Source of the DNA: Hyphomicrobiales bacterium
Lineage (GTDB): Bacteria > Pseudomonadota > Alphaproteobacteria > Rhizobiales > Beijerinckiaceae
Length of the DNA stretch: 56,122 nucleotides
Direction: 5' to 3'
Assembly: GCA_947455725.1 (NCBI GenBank)
Contig: CANGPL010000013.1
Coordinates: 1-56,122 of the forward strand
The position numbers and the translations under genes are program-made. This document shows positions 36,372 to 48,000 of the stretch, piece after piece; within the stretch, counting starts at the first letter, position 1, and each line of letters starts with the position of its first letter. The notes beneath the pieces are model-generated. The model made no database searches, was not told where the DNA came from, and saw only the letters and a list, made by a program, of their open reading frames with translations.

Positions 36372-36407
36372 AGGTGAAGCGCTTTTAACACGTGGACGCC
36401 TTCACCT
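36372..36407 (+). promoter_or_regulatory. Hairpin in the leader of the DEAD-box helicase gene
   Basis: AGGTGAAG (36372-36379) and CTTCACCT (36400-36407) are perfect 8-bp arms, with further GCG/CGC pairing inside. It lies 48 bp before the helicase start in a 225-bp non-coding gap. Helicase genes of this class are often controlled through their leader; no U-tract follows, so it is not a simple terminator of the GMC operon. Confidence 0.4.
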
Positions 36408-36455
36408 CTGGAATGTTGCGCCGGATTTTGCGCTTTGTAAGGCTAACCTATATCC

Positions 36456-38555
36456 ATGACTTCTATATCTGAGACTTCGCCCGCAGCCGTGATGGCGGCT
36501 ATTCACCCTGCTTTGGCCTCGGCTTTGGCCAAACAAGGCTATGAAACGCTAACGCCCGTGCAAAATTCGGTGCTGGAGGCGGATGCCGAAGGGCATGATC
36601 TCTTGGTCTCGGCGCAAACGGGCTCGGGCAAGACAGTGGCGTTTGGGTTAGCCATTGCGCCGACGCTCTTGGGTAATTCGCAAAAGTTTCCGCCAAAGGG
36701 CCGCCCGCTCGGGCTCATTATCGCGCCGACGCGTGAATTGGCGTTGCAGGTGCAGCGCGAGCTCGGCTGGCTTTATGCGGATGCGGGCGTTGTAACCACC
36801 TCCTGTGTCGGCGGCATGGACATGCAGAAAGAGCGCCGCGCATTGCAGCAAGGCGCGCATCTTGTGGTGGGAACGCCCGGCCGCTTGCGCGATCACATCA
36901 CACGCGGCTCACTCGATTTAACCGATTTGCGCGCGGTGGTGCTCGATGAAGCCGATGAGATGTTGGATTTAGGCTTCCGCGAAGACCTCGAATTTATTCT
37001 AGCGGCAACGCCGGAAGAACGCCGCACGCTGATGTTTTCAGCCACCGTGCCGCGCTCGATTGCCGAGCTTGCAAAGACCTATCAGCGCGACGCCATTCGT
37101 TTGACAGCGACGGCGGCAAGCGAACGCCACGCGGATATCGAATATCAAATGGTGGTTGCGCAATCGCATGAGCGCGAGAATGCCATCATCAATACGCTCC
37201 TCTTTTTTGATAGCGGCAGCGCGATTGTGTTTTGCCATACGCGTGAAGCGGTGAAGCAATTGACCACTCGGCTTGCGGATCGCGGATTTGCAGTGGTGAC
37301 CTTATCGGGCGAGCTCTCACAATCCGAGCGCACCAATGCGCTGCAAGCCATGCGTGATGGTCGGGCACGTGTGTGTGTGGCAACCGATGTTGCGGCACGT
37401 GGTATTGATTTGCCTAATCTCGATCTCGTGATCCATGCGGATGTGCCTTCAAAGCCTGATACGCTTTTGCATCGTTCCGGTCGCACGGGGCGCGCGGGGC
37501 GCAAAGGTGTGTGCGTGTTGATTGTGCCGGTGCGGCGCTATTCGGCAGCGCTTCGTGTGCTCGATATCGCCAATGTGAAAGCGATAACGCGCGGCGCGCC
37601 AACGGCGAAAGAAATTGACGCCCGCAACCGTGCGCAGATTTTGGAGACCGCTGCTGCGGCACCTATGCCCGAATCAGGCGAGCAGGAAATGGTAGCGGAA
37701 CTCTTGTCGCGCATGTCGCCTGAGCAATTGGCAGCGGCCTATTTGCGCCAGCAATATCAAACGCGCCCGCCGGCGGAATATATTTCCGATACGCCCTTGC
37801 CTGATCGTTCGGGCAGGCCGCGTGAACGCGATAGAGAGAGGGACCGCGATGGTGCGCGTGCGCCGCGCGAGCGGAATGAGCGTGATCGCCCACGTGACAT
37901 GGACCGTGGCCGCGAAGATATGACTGGCGCCGGCTGGTTTACGCTTTCGCTTGGGCGCAAGCATCGCGCCGATCCGAAATGGCTCTTGCCGATGATTTGC
38001 AAAGCGGGTGGTGTCACCAAACGCGATGTAGGCTCGATTAAGATTTCAGATGGCGAAACGCGGTTTGAAATCGTCGCGCAAAAAGTGGATGAATTCGCCG
38101 CTAAAGTGGCGCGCGATGGCAGCGGCGAAAAGGGCGTCACGATTGCGCCCGCCAATGGTCGCCCAGCCGCTTCGCGCTCGTCGGATACAGCCCCTTATTC
38201 TGCACGTCCGCCGCGTCAACGCTCCGTTGAACCACGGCGCTCAGATGATCGCCCCGTTGAAGCGCGGGCGGTTGAAACGCGGCCTGTAGCACCACCTCAT
38301 GCAGAAAAAGGACCACGGTTAAAAATCCGCTCCGATCGTGGCGAGAAGCTGGAACAAGCGCCCGATCTAACGCCACCCAAAGAGCGCCCACACCAGCCCG
38401 CGCGCCTGACAAGGCCTTGGAAAAAAGACAAGCCGAAAGCCGGTGGCGAAACGCGCTCGTCTGAAGGTCGTGAGCGCAGGCCGAATGCCAATGAGACACG
38501 CAAGCCCGGTGTGAAGCCGTGGAAGGGTTCAGCGCCAAAGCGTGGCGGGAAGTAA
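36456..38555 (+). CDS. DEAD-box ATP-dependent RNA helicase, DeaD/DbpA type
   Basis: 699-aa RNA helicase. Core motifs in order: Q-motif LTPVQNSV, motif I AQTGSGKT, Ia PTRELALQ, GTPGRL, II DEADEMLDLGF, III SAT, then IV-VI with ARGIDLPNLD and HRSGRTGRAGR. After an Arg/Asp-rich linker (about residues 445-490) comes a DbpA-like RNA-binding domain (GWFTLSLGRKHRADPKWLLP). A long basic, disordered tail of ~130 residues follows. These enzymes remodel rRNA during ribosome assembly, especially in the cold. Single gene with its own leader hairpin. Confidence 0.93.
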   Translation: MTSISETSPAAVMAAIHPALASALAKQGYETLTPVQNSVLEADAEGHDLLVSAQTGSGKTVAFGLAIAPTLLGNSQKFPPKGRPLGLIIAPTRELALQVQRELGWLYADAGVVTTSCVGGMDMQKERRALQQGAHLVVGTPGRLRDHITRGSLDLTDLRAVVLDEADEMLDLGFREDLEFILAATPEERRTLMFSATVPRSIAELAKTYQRDAIRLTATAASERHADIEYQMVVAQSHERENAIINTLLFFDSGSAIVFCHTREAVKQLTTRLADRGFAVVTLSGELSQSERTNALQAMRDGRARVCVATDVAARGIDLPNLDLVIHADVPSKPDTLLHRSGRTGRAGRKGVCVLIVPVRRYSAALRVLDIANVKAITRGAPTAKEIDARNRAQILETAAAAPMPESGEQEMVAELLSRMSPEQLAAAYLRQQYQTRPPAEYISDTPLPDRSGRPRERDRERDRDGARAPRERNERDRPRDMDRGREDMTGAGWFTLSLGRKHRADPKWLLPMICKAGGVTKRDVGSIKISDGETRFEIVAQKVDEFAAKVARDGSGEKGVTIAPANGRPAASRSSDTAPYSARPPRQRSVEPRRSDDRPVEARAVETRPVAPPHAEKGPRLKIRSDRGEKLEQAPDLTPPKERPHQPARLTRPWKKDKPKAGGETRSSEGRERRPNANETRKPGVKPWKGSAPKRGGK

Positions 38556-38601
38556 TGGGCATCTCGGCTTGATGCATCTCTCTTGCACGTGATCATGCGC
38601 C

Positions 38602-38973
38602 ATGCTCCTCATTCTCTATGATGGCGAATGCCCGTTTTGCTCATTGTATGTGAACCGTCTGCGGCTAGAGGCGCATTGCGGCGAGGTGCGTCTGATCAAT
38701 GCGCGGCATGACGATCCGATTATCGCCTCTTATTGGCAGCAAGGCTATGACCTTGACGAAGGCATGATCGCCGTTTGGGATGATCATGCTTATTATGGTG
38801 CCGATGCAATCCATCTCTTAGCGCGACTTGCTGATCCGAGCGATGTGTTTAACCGTTGGCATGGTGTGCTGATGAAACGCCCCGGCGTAGCGCGATGGCT
38901 TTATCCCATATTTAAACGCGCGCGCCGTTTGGCCTTAGCGTTTAAAGGCAGCGGGCCTTTAGTGCGACGCTGA
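38602..38973 (+). CDS. DCC-family thiol-disulfide oxidoreductase-like protein (DUF393)
   Basis: 123-aa protein with the family opening ILYDGECPFCSLYV (C-x-x-C of a thioredoxin-like fold) and a conserved GADAIHLLARL segment. It converges on the HTTM-like membrane gene with one base between the stops. DCC proteins are frequently found near HTTM or DoxX-type membrane proteins, and the same association is seen here. The substrate is unknown. Confidence 0.85.
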   Translation: MLLILYDGECPFCSLYVNRLRLEAHCGEVRLINARHDDPIIASYWQQGYDLDEGMIAVWDDHAYYGADAIHLLARLADPSDVFNRWHGVLMKRPGVARWLYPIFKRARRLALAFKGSGPLVRR

Positions 38974-38974
38974 T

Positions 38975-39775
38975 TTAATTCAATTGGAAGGCTGCAAAGA
39001 GCAAAGCCGGATAGGTTGCAAGCCACGCGAAGAAGAAGCGGTTAAGGCCAAAAAACCAGAATACCAAAAAGTGAAATACACATCCGATTCCGCAATAAAT
39101 CAGCATCAGAAGCGGATGAAGAAAGGCTAAGGGAATGGCAACTTCCCAGAGGATAAACGCCCATGAGGTCAGGATGGAAACAGGCACCTTCCAGAATGGG
39201 CTCTGTTTGGACAATGGGCCATAAATGCTTCCGTCTAAAAATAAAGGCAGCGCTTTCCCATGGCGCCAATCGGCATTGAAGAGCTTAACACCGCCTGATA
39301 AAAAATAAGAGGAGGCGGAATGAATCGCGATATAGATCAAGCCCGCTTGCCAAGCTAAATCATGTTCTCCGAGTGCCGCGCCGAGCGAGCCGATGAGCAG
39401 GCCGGTGAGCACGGTGATTGTCATAAAATCACTGCCGCCATTAAAGGCACCGCGCCACCGTGCGAGTATAATAGGTGTCCCGAGAAACAGAAAGAGAAGG
39501 AGTGACAGCGAAGAGCCGAATGCAATGAGCAAACATGCTGCCATGAGCCGAAAGATCAAATGCGCGCGATAAATTTTCTCGCGTGCCATAAAGGCAAAGA
39601 GTAATTTGATTGGCTTTGCAGCATGCGACAGATCATCTTGTTGAATATCAAAAGACCAAACACCGTTGGCACTCATGGGCTGTATTAAGCGTAAAAATTC
39701 AACCGTTTGAACGATTAGACTGATGCCCCATAAAATTTCTGTAGCACGAATAGCCAATAACAGAGGATCAGTCAT
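38975..39775 (-). CDS. HTTM-like integral membrane protein
   Basis: 266-aa protein with about six to seven hydrophobic segments. It contains SASSYFLSGGVKLFNADWRHG and GLNRFFFAWLATYPAL, which resemble the conserved blocks of the HTTM (vitamin-K-dependent carboxylase-like) family. The full catalytic lysines of the eukaryotic enzyme cannot be assigned. It overlaps the upstream 181-aa gene by 8 bp, so the two are co-expressed. Confidence 0.7.
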   Translation of the reverse strand: MTDPLLLAIRATEILWGISLIVQTVEFLRLIQPMSANGVWSFDIQQDDLSHAAKPIKLLFAFMAREKIYRAHLIFRLMAACLLIAFGSSLSLLLFLFLGTPIILARWRGAFNGGSDFMTITVLTGLLIGSLGAALGEHDLAWQAGLIYIAIHSASSYFLSGGVKLFNADWRHGKALPLFLDGSIYGPLSKQSPFWKVPVSILTSWAFILWEVAIPLAFLHPLLMLIYCGIGCVFHFLVFWFFGLNRFFFAWLATYPALLFAAFQLN

Positions 39776-40313
39776 GGCTGAGCCTCAACACAGGCGATTG
39801 CAGCGCAATATCCTTCGTAAAATCGATGGGCTTGGTGATATGCGGCAGGCAGAGACAAAATTGAAACTGATATGCAGCACTTGGTTGCTTGGCAATCGTT
39901 TCGCGCACCAATCGTTCAACCATGCGATAGGAGACCCATGAGGGCAGACGCTCTGTATCGGTCCGATCCGCAAGATCAGTGGCGAATTGATCAATCAAGC
40001 TTTGCTGCGCATGGGTGAGATTAATTTCAGGATTATGCACGAGATGAAGGAGGCGGCGTTGGTGGTGCGATAATAATGGCTGCCAATCGGATGGAGAAAG
40101 ATCGTCATTCAATGAAGAGACCGCACGCCAATAAATCCGCGGCGTGTGACCAAGCCCGTGATAAAATTGCCAATTGGGAAAAAAGCTGCGGAGCAGAAAC
40201 AGCCAAGGATGGCTGATGGAGCGGCTGCCCACAAGCAAGCCTAACAGCAAAAACCCGAAATAGAGCCAAAAGGGCACTGAACCCATCACCACAAACCATA
40301 CTCGACGCTGCAC
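39768..40313 (-). CDS. Hypothetical membrane-anchored companion of the HTTM-like protein
   Basis: 181 aa with one N-terminal hydrophobic segment (VPFWLYFGFLLLGLLVG) and a soluble remainder beginning LRSFFPNWQFYHGLGHTPR. I recall similar short proteins paired with HTTM-like genes but cannot name a family. The listed start is a GTG at 40313; an ATG at 40286 is an alternative and neither has a clear binding site. Its 3' end overlaps the HTTM-like gene by 8 bp. Confidence 0.65.
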   Translation of the reverse strand: MQRRVWFVVMGSVPFWLYFGFLLLGLLVGSRSISHPWLFLLRSFFPNWQFYHGLGHTPRIYWRAVSSLNDDLSPSDWQPLLSHHQRRLLHLVHNPEINLTHAQQSLIDQFATDLADRTDTERLPSWVSYRMVERLVRETIAKQPSAAYQFQFCLCLPHITKPIDFTKDIALQSPVLRLSHD

Positions 40314-40367
40314 CGCCCCACAGGACTAGGGCAAGGCGCCTCAAAGGAAAAGGGGTCGCATGGAAAT

Positions 40368-40381
40368 TTGAGATAGATCAA
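40368..40381 (+). promoter_or_regulatory. FNR/Anr-type box upstream of hemN
   Basis: TTGAG-ATAG-ATCAA matches the FNR consensus TTGAT-N4-ATCAA at 9 of 10 defined positions. Its centre is 42 bp before the hemN ATG at 40417. hemN is a classic FNR target in proteobacteria, so oxygen-limited induction is expected. The usual -41.5 spacing would put the transcript start at or next to the ATG. Confidence 0.65.
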
Positions 40382-40416
40382 GGAGGGGCATATGGATTCG
40401 AATTTCAATCAAGCCC

Positions 40417-41763
40417 ATGAAAACATCTTGGCTTACCCATCTGGATGCGCGGGTGCCGCGCTATACGAGTTATCCCACCGCACCGCATTTCCATGCGGGT
40501 ATAAATGGCAAGGTTGTCGATGCTTGGCTTCAGGGCCTCGATCCCGCAAAACCGATCTCGCTTTATATTCACGTACCGTTTTGCGCGAAGCTTTGCTGGT
40601 ATTGCGGGTGTAATGCCGAGATTGTGAAATCCGACGCGCCGGTTGCCGATTATCTCGATTTGCTCTTGAGCGAGATGGCCCGGACCGCGGCTTTGCTGCC
40701 GGGGCGTATGAAGGTTTCGCACCTACATTTTGGCGGCGGCTCGCCCAATATGCTGTCTTTGCCCGCGTTTCATCGGGTGATGGATACGGTTGAAGCCACA
40801 TTCGACTTTTTGCCCGATGCCGAGCGCGCGATTGAGCTTGATCCGCGCGGGCTCGATCTTGATCGGGTGAAGGCCTATGCGGAGCGTGGCATTGGTCGCG
40901 CCAGCATCGGCGTGCAGGATTTGGATCCGGAGGTACAAAAGGCCATCCACCGCATGCAGCCGTTATCAACCGTGACGCGGGCGGTTGAACGGTTACGCGC
41001 CAATGGCATCCACGCCATCAATTTTGATTTGCTCTATGGCTTACCCTTGCAAAGTGTCGCAACGATTGAGCGCACGGTTGAGGAAGCGCTGGCGCTTGAT
41101 CCGGCGCGGATTGCGCTATTTGGCTATGCCCATGTGCCGTGGATGAAGAAATATCAAAAGGCGCTCGAGCGTTACACTTTGCCGGGCCAGACCGAGCGGG
41201 CGGCTTTGGCGCAAGCCGCGCGAACGGCGTTGGAGGCGCGTTACACGCCGATCGGCATGGATCATTTTGCCCGCCCCGATGATTCCATGGCGATTGCAGC
41301 CCAAAACGGGACGCTGCGGCGGAATTTCCAAGGCTATACGACCGATCAGGCGGAGACGCTGATCGGCTTTGGCCCCAGCGCGATTTCGGAAACGCCGCTG
41401 GGTTACGCCCAAAACGAGCCGGATTTGGCGGAATGGTCGAAACGCGCCGCCGACGGACAATCGAGCGTCCATCGCGGCATTGAACTTTCCAATGAGGACC
41501 GCCTGCGCCGCGCGGTGATTGAGCGGCTGATGTGTGACCTTTATGTCGATCTTGAGGAGGTCGCCGACCGGTTCGATGTCCATCCGGTCGTTTTCCTGTT
41601 GGCGCTCGACCGGCTCGAGGATTATGCCGAAGACGGTATGGTGGAAATTGACGGCTGGCAGATCCGCGTGTCGGACGAGGCCCGCATCGCGGTTCGCTCC
41701 ATCGCATCGGCCTTTGATGAGTGGCTTAAAACGGATAATGCCCGCCACGCTGCCGCCGTTTAA
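40417..41763 (+). CDS. hemN: Oxygen-independent coproporphyrinogen III oxidase
   Basis: 448-aa radical-SAM enzyme that converts coproporphyrinogen III to protoporphyrinogen IX without oxygen in haem synthesis. The N-terminal PRYTSYPTAPHFH and the Fe-S/SAM motif CAKLCWYCGC (C-x3-C-x2-C-x-C) are those of true HemN rather than HemW. GMDHFARPDD and NFQGYTTDQAETLIGFG are further HemN signatures. The ATG at 40417 gives the usual length. A strong AAGGAGG at 40380-40386 is too far upstream for this ATG and instead fronts an out-of-frame ATG at 40392; no in-frame start is closer to it. See the finding on a possible leaderless message. Confidence 0.95.
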   Translation: MKTSWLTHLDARVPRYTSYPTAPHFHAGINGKVVDAWLQGLDPAKPISLYIHVPFCAKLCWYCGCNAEIVKSDAPVADYLDLLLSEMARTAALLPGRMKVSHLHFGGGSPNMLSLPAFHRVMDTVEATFDFLPDAERAIELDPRGLDLDRVKAYAERGIGRASIGVQDLDPEVQKAIHRMQPLSTVTRAVERLRANGIHAINFDLLYGLPLQSVATIERTVEEALALDPARIALFGYAHVPWMKKYQKALERYTLPGQTERAALAQAARTALEARYTPIGMDHFARPDDSMAIAAQNGTLRRNFQGYTTDQAETLIGFGPSAISETPLGYAQNEPDLAEWSKRAADGQSSVHRGIELSNEDRLRRAVIERLMCDLYVDLEEVADRFDVHPVVFLLALDRLEDYAEDGMVEIDGWQIRVSDEARIAVRSIASAFDEWLKTDNARHAAAV

Positions 41764-42054
41764 CGGATCCCGAAGCAAGGGACAAAAGCGCTAGCGCGCC
41801 TGTTTTTGCCAATTTTCTGGCATCTCGCGGCGGTTCAGGCCCATTTTCCAAAATTTTATAACCCATTGATTTTTATCGGTTATTTTCATTTTCCTGTGAT
41901 GGGCCGAAGAATTTCGCCGGCCATTTCCGCCAACGGCACACCTTTTGCTACTCCCGCGCTGAGCAGAGGCAAAGCTTAGCGGCCGCGTCGGATTGCTTAT
42001 TCGTGTGGGGCGTGGCCGCAGGGCCAACGCATATATTGGGGAAATCGATCCAGA

Positions 42055-45000
42055 ATGGTCGGTGCAGTCACTGGATCAAATACAGCCGCTCTTTATCAGG
42101 CATGGCTGACTGGAACGAGCACCGTTGCGGGGCAGGGCGGAGCTGCGCCTACGCCACCGGATCCGACCGTATTGCTCTCATGGGAAGCGATGGCCAATGC
42201 CAATTTGCCGACCATGCTGCCAAGCGACATCGCCAAACTATCAAGCGGCGCGATTACCCATATCAACCCTGATGTGATCAGCTCGCTCACGCCGAGCCAG
42301 GTAGCCGCATTAACAACGGCGCAGATTAGTCTTCTTAACTCCGCCCAAGTACAGGCCTTGCCCGCTGCAGGCATCGGGGCGCTCAATGGCCGCCAAGCTT
42401 TGGCGATTTCAACCGATGGCATTGCCGCTTTATCCGGCGTGCAGATTTCTGGTTTTTCCGGCTCAAGTTTCGGATCGCTTTCGACAGACCAAATTAAAGC
42501 CATTCAGGTCAGCCAAATTGGCGGTATTTCAACGCGCCAATTGGCCGCTTTAACAAGCGATCAAGCGCGCGCGCTGAGTACATCGCAGATTGATGGCATT
42601 GTTGCGCAACAAATCAGCGCGATACCGGTTACTTCTATCGCTTCATTCACTACCGCACAGATTGTAGCGCTCGGTACGGATAGCGTTGCAGCGCTGAGCT
42701 TCAAACAGTCGAGCAACCTTACCGCTGATCAGGTTAAGGCCCTAACGACAGACGAAATTTCCGTATTGTCGCCGCAAACGCTCGGCTATCTCAAATTGCC
42801 GCAAGTGGCGGCGCTCACGACGCGCCAAATTCACACCTTGAGTCCTTCTCAAATTGTGGGCTTTTCCGGCGCGGCACTTCTGACGATGGCTTCCGACCAG
42901 CTGCAGGCGATTGCGACAGCTTCAATGAGTGCGCTGAAGGCGTCGCAACTCACCCAATTCGGTAGTCAGCAAATCAATGCGCTGACGACATCGCAAGTCG
43001 CGGCTCTTACAACTGCGCAAGCAAGTGTTTTAAAAGCGGTGGCTTTATCAGCGCTTTCAACCGCTCAACTTGCTTCCCTATCGACGGGCGATATTGCTGC
43101 TTTATCTCTGCGTCAGGTCATTGCGTTTACAACGTCTCAATTAGCAGGTCTGACATCGGCAGCCGTTACGGCGCTGAGCTCTTCGCAACTATCAACCTTG
43201 GGTACCGACCAAGTTGTTGCCCTTGGCTCGACGGCAATATCCGAACTTTCAACCAACCAGATTTTAGGCCTATCGGCAGCAGGTTTTGGTGCGTTAACTG
43301 CAGACCAGATTAAAGCGATTTCAACGCAGGATTTCGCTGCCGTCAGCTTCCGTCAACTACAAGCGATGACGACCGCGCAAATTCGTGCACTATCAACGGA
43401 TCAGCTTACGGCCTTAAATGCAGGCCAGTTAAACGTTCTGACCTCGACGCAAACGCTCGCACTGACCAATGGACAGATTGGTAGTCTTACCAGCGGGCAG
43501 ATTACCGGCCTGACCGTAAGCGCTATTAATAATCTGACGACAGCACAAATTGCCGCGATCTCTACGACATCTTTCGCCGCATTAACGGTGCAGCAAATCA
43601 CCGGCATTCGCGCGGATCAAGCGACGGCTTTAACGACCGATCAGATTGTGGCGTTAAACGCCAATCAATTCGCTGTCCTCTCAACCGCTGATATTGCCGC
43701 GCTTTCATCGGCGCAAATTAAGGCAATTGAAACGACAGACCTCACGGCGCTTGTGGTTAAACAAATCCAAGCCATGACGACGCAGCAATTATCGCAATTG
43801 GTCAATACTCAGTTAAGCGCGCTTACCTTAAACCAAATTCGCGGGCTCGGTGGTAATCAGCTTGCTGGCTTTACGACCGCTCAAATCCCGAATTTTACGA
43901 GCAATCAGGTTTCAGCGCTTTATGGCAATCAATTTGCTTCGTTTAGTAATGATCAAATTGGTGCGATCAGCACGTCGCAATTTTCCGCGATAACCGGTTC
44001 ACAGCTTTCAGCCTTAACGAGCTCTCAGGCCGCCGCTATCTCGCTTGCTGATACACAAGTTCTATCGACGGCGCAGATCCCGGGCTTGCGCGCCCAAGCC
44101 GTGCCGGGACTTCTGAGCAGCCAGATCGTCCTATTAGGTACCGACCAGTTGCGTGCGTTTTCGGCGGCGCAGATTGCCGCGTTTACGTCAGCTGAGCTGA
44201 ACGCCATTTCAACCGATGCTATATCATCGTTAAAGGCCACACAAATCGCGGCGATGAGCTCGACGCAGATCTCCTCGCTTTCGACGGGGCGTTTGCAAGC
44301 TTTGGCAACGAACCAAATCATCGCGATTTCAACAAGCGCCATATCGCAATTATCGACCAATTCGCTTTCCAGCATCAGTACGGATGATTTCGCGGCGCTT
44401 ACCAATAGCCAGATTTCCGCCATTACGACCGATTCGATTAAGGCTATTACGACCGATCAGGTTCAAGCCATCACGCAAGGACAAGTACGTGGCTTAACAT
44501 CTGGCCAATTAAACGTGTTGAGCAGCGACCGGATTGCGGCCTTCACATCAAGCGCAATTAACGCGCTTTCAGTCGCGCAGATTACGACACTATCGACGAC
44601 ACAAATTAGAGCTTTCACAACGGATGATATCCGCGCGTTGAACTTAACGCAGCTTCATGCGCTGACAAACGACCAGCTAAAAGCGCTTTCAACAGATCAA
44701 ATCAGCGCGATTGGTTCTAACCAGATTGCTGGCTTCTCCGGCGATCAAATCAACGCCTTGACCACCCGCCAGATACCGGCCTTCGGCACGAGCCAGATCA
44801 GCGCGTTCAATAATACACAGCTAATGGCCATGGGTACGGCGCAAGTCGCGGTATTAACATCAGATCAAGCGGTCAGCCTGAGCGCCAACCAGATCAATGG
44901 TTGGGCTGCCGGTCAGATATCGTCTCTATCCACCGATGCGATTGTGGCTTTAACGACGACGCAATCTCAGGGTTTATCGCGTTCGGCTTTGGGCGCTTTG

Positions 45001-48000
45001 AACACGGCGCAGATCCAAGCCTTCCAAAGCAGCGATATTCAGGTGATCGCAGCAAAGCAATTGTCGGTTCTTTCATCGGCGCAGGCCAGTGCTTTGACGA
45101 CGGACCTTCTACTCGCGCTCAGCACCCAGCAGCTTATCAACTTAACCTCATCGGCGATCAGCGGCCTGACCACGGACCTCCTATCGACGATTAGAACCAG
45201 CGATATTAGCGCCTTAACACCGCAACAATTGCTGGGACTTCAGGCCAATAAGATGTCTGGTCTATTGGTCGCCCAAGTGAGCGCCTTGACATCGACACAG
45301 GTCACAAGCCTGTCATCGGCGCAAACGCGAGCTATGACCACGGATCAAATTGGTGCGCTATCAAGCGACCAAGTGCTTGCGTTAACAACATCATCGCTAT
45401 CGACATTATTGAACGCGCAAATTGCAAGCCTTTCTACAGCGGCGCTGCCTGCGCTGTCGGCACGCCAATTTACGAAAATTACATCCGCACAAATTCCGGC
45501 TTTGACAACGGATCAAATCGGCGTTCTTACGACCACTCAAATCGCGGCCTTAAGTGGAACGCAATCGGCTGTTTTAACAAGCGATCAGATCGTCGCTCTT
45601 ACCACACAGTCGATGCCGGCGTTTACGGCTAATGCTTTATCAGCACTTTCGACCAGCCAGATTATTGCTTTCGAAGTAACGGATTTAGCATCTCTTACTG
45701 GGTTACAATTTAAATCGATCACGACGGATCAGATTTCAGCCCTTACGACGGATCAGTTTGCTGGTCTCTCGACATCAGAAATGGCGAATTTAAGCGCGGC
45801 ACAGGCCAATGTTTTGCGCACAGATCAAATCGCCGCCTTAACCTCGGATGAGACGGTTGCGATGACGGCCTCGGCCTTGGCTACCTTGTCCTCAACGCAA
45901 TTTAATCAGCTCAGCAGCGATGATTTTGCCGTTCTAACTACATCGCAAATCGCGGCATTAACGACGGTAGAAGTTGCGGGCCTTAACGCTGGCCAAATTG
46001 GCGCGTTTAATACGGCGCAAATTATCGCTCTCACCACGGCAAATATCACTGCCCTACCGCCTGCCAAATTGGCCCTGCTCTCGACCGATAATGTTGCCGC
46101 ACTTACCGCTCGACAAATTATATCGCTCACGACAGCACAAACGACCAATTTAACGACGGATCAGATCGTCGCTTTGACGAGTTTACAAATCTCGACGCTG
46201 CGCACGGATCAGATTACGTCATTGACGTCGGATCACATCATCGCGTTAGGTACCGCGCAGGTTCAAGCGCTCTCGGCCAAGGAAATCGCGGCCTTTACGA
46301 CGTCACAGATTCGTGCCTTCGAGACAGGTGATTTTGCCGCCATTACGACCAAGCAAATTCAATCTCTCACCAGCGATCAAGCAGCGGCACTCACGACGGA
46401 TGAAATCGTTGCGCTGACAACCGCGCAAGCCAGCGCGTTGACGAGCGGCGATATTTCCGCCCTTCAAACGGCACAAATCGCCGCATTGCAAACCGATGAT
46501 CTCATTTCGCTGACGCCAAGACAGATTACGGCATTAACATCGGATCAAATCAGCGCGCTGACGACGGATCAGGTTCCGACATTAACGACACTGCAAATCT
46601 TTACGCTGAATACGGCGCAAATTATTGCGCTGACGTCGGATCAGGTTATTGCGCTCAGCAGCCAGCAAATCGGATCTATTTCAGCAAATGTTCTGCCCTA
46701 TATGCGGTCATCGCAGATTGCGTCGATCCAGCCGAGCGATATTGTTGGCTTCACCGCTAAGCAGATAGCATCTCTCACCAATTACCAGATTATGGCGCTG
46801 ACCACGGATCAGATCCCCAATCTGACTGTCGCCCAAATTAATGTCTTAAATTCATCGCAAGCCTCTGTGCTCAAAACCGCTCAGATTGCCGCGCTGACCA
46901 CCGACCAAATCCCCGCTTTCTCAGCAGCAGATATCACCGCGCTCTCGACGGCTCAATTGGACGCGATGACGACGGATGATTTCCAAGCCTTAACACTTCG
47001 GCAAATCGGCGCGTTAACCGCGAACCAAGTGTCGCAACTGACAACGGATGAAATCGTAGCGCTCACCACGGCGCAAACCTTGGCCTTATCGACGTCTAAT
47101 GTTGTCGCCTTAACAACGGCGCAAATCAGCGTTTTAGGTACGGCCAATTTAGCCGCAATGGCCAATCGCCAAATCCTATCGCTCACAACATCCCAAGCGG
47201 CCACCTTGTCCGGTGAACAAGCAACAGCTTTGGGTACGCGGCAAGTTGCGGTGTTAAGCCCGACACAGGCAAGCGCGCTTAAGACGGATGCAATCAATGC
47301 GCTGAATGGCGGACAAATGGCCGCGTTCTCGGTATCATCGATCGCGGCCTTCCGTACCGATGAAATCGCGGCCATCACCACAAGCGATATTCCGGCTCTC
47401 ACCGTTCGACAGGTTGGGGCTTTAAGTGCAGGCCAGATTACGGCGTTTACGACGGATCAAATCATAGCGCTTAACACGGTACAGGTTGCCAAGCTGAGCG
47501 CAGGTCAGGCTACCGGCTTGAGTACCGATCAGATTGCAGCACTGACGCCCGCGCAAGCAAGCGCGTTAACGGTGACAACGCTTGCTTCTTTGTCGACTGA
47601 CCAATTCGTGGCGATTACAACGCAAGATGTCGCGGTGTTGACGGCCAATCAGATCCAAGCTGTTACAACGTCGCAGATTGCGGCGCTGACGTCCGATCAA
47701 ACCGTAGCGTTAACCACCGCGCAGGTTAATCTCATTCGAGATTTCCAAGCCCCGTCAATCACAACATCCAATATTGCGGTCATGAGTTCATCGCAGATTG
47801 CGGCCTTGATGCCGTCGTCTGTGACATCGCTATCGACGGCCCAGATTGTTGCAATTACATCGGATGATGTGCCGGCCTTGACGACCAAGCAATTGATTGC
47901 GATGGGTGCTCCGCAGATCAGCAGTCTGACGGCCGATCAAATCGTAGCGCTCACAACCGGTCAAGTTGTTGCCTTGCCCGGTGGTCTTGTAACCGCGCTC

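Noticed and set aside
40392..40613. 73-codon frame with a strong Shine-Dalgarno overlapping the start of hemN
   Set aside because: It runs out of frame through conserved hemN sequence, so it is unlikely to be a protein gene. It is kept only as an alternative leader-peptide idea in the hemN finding.
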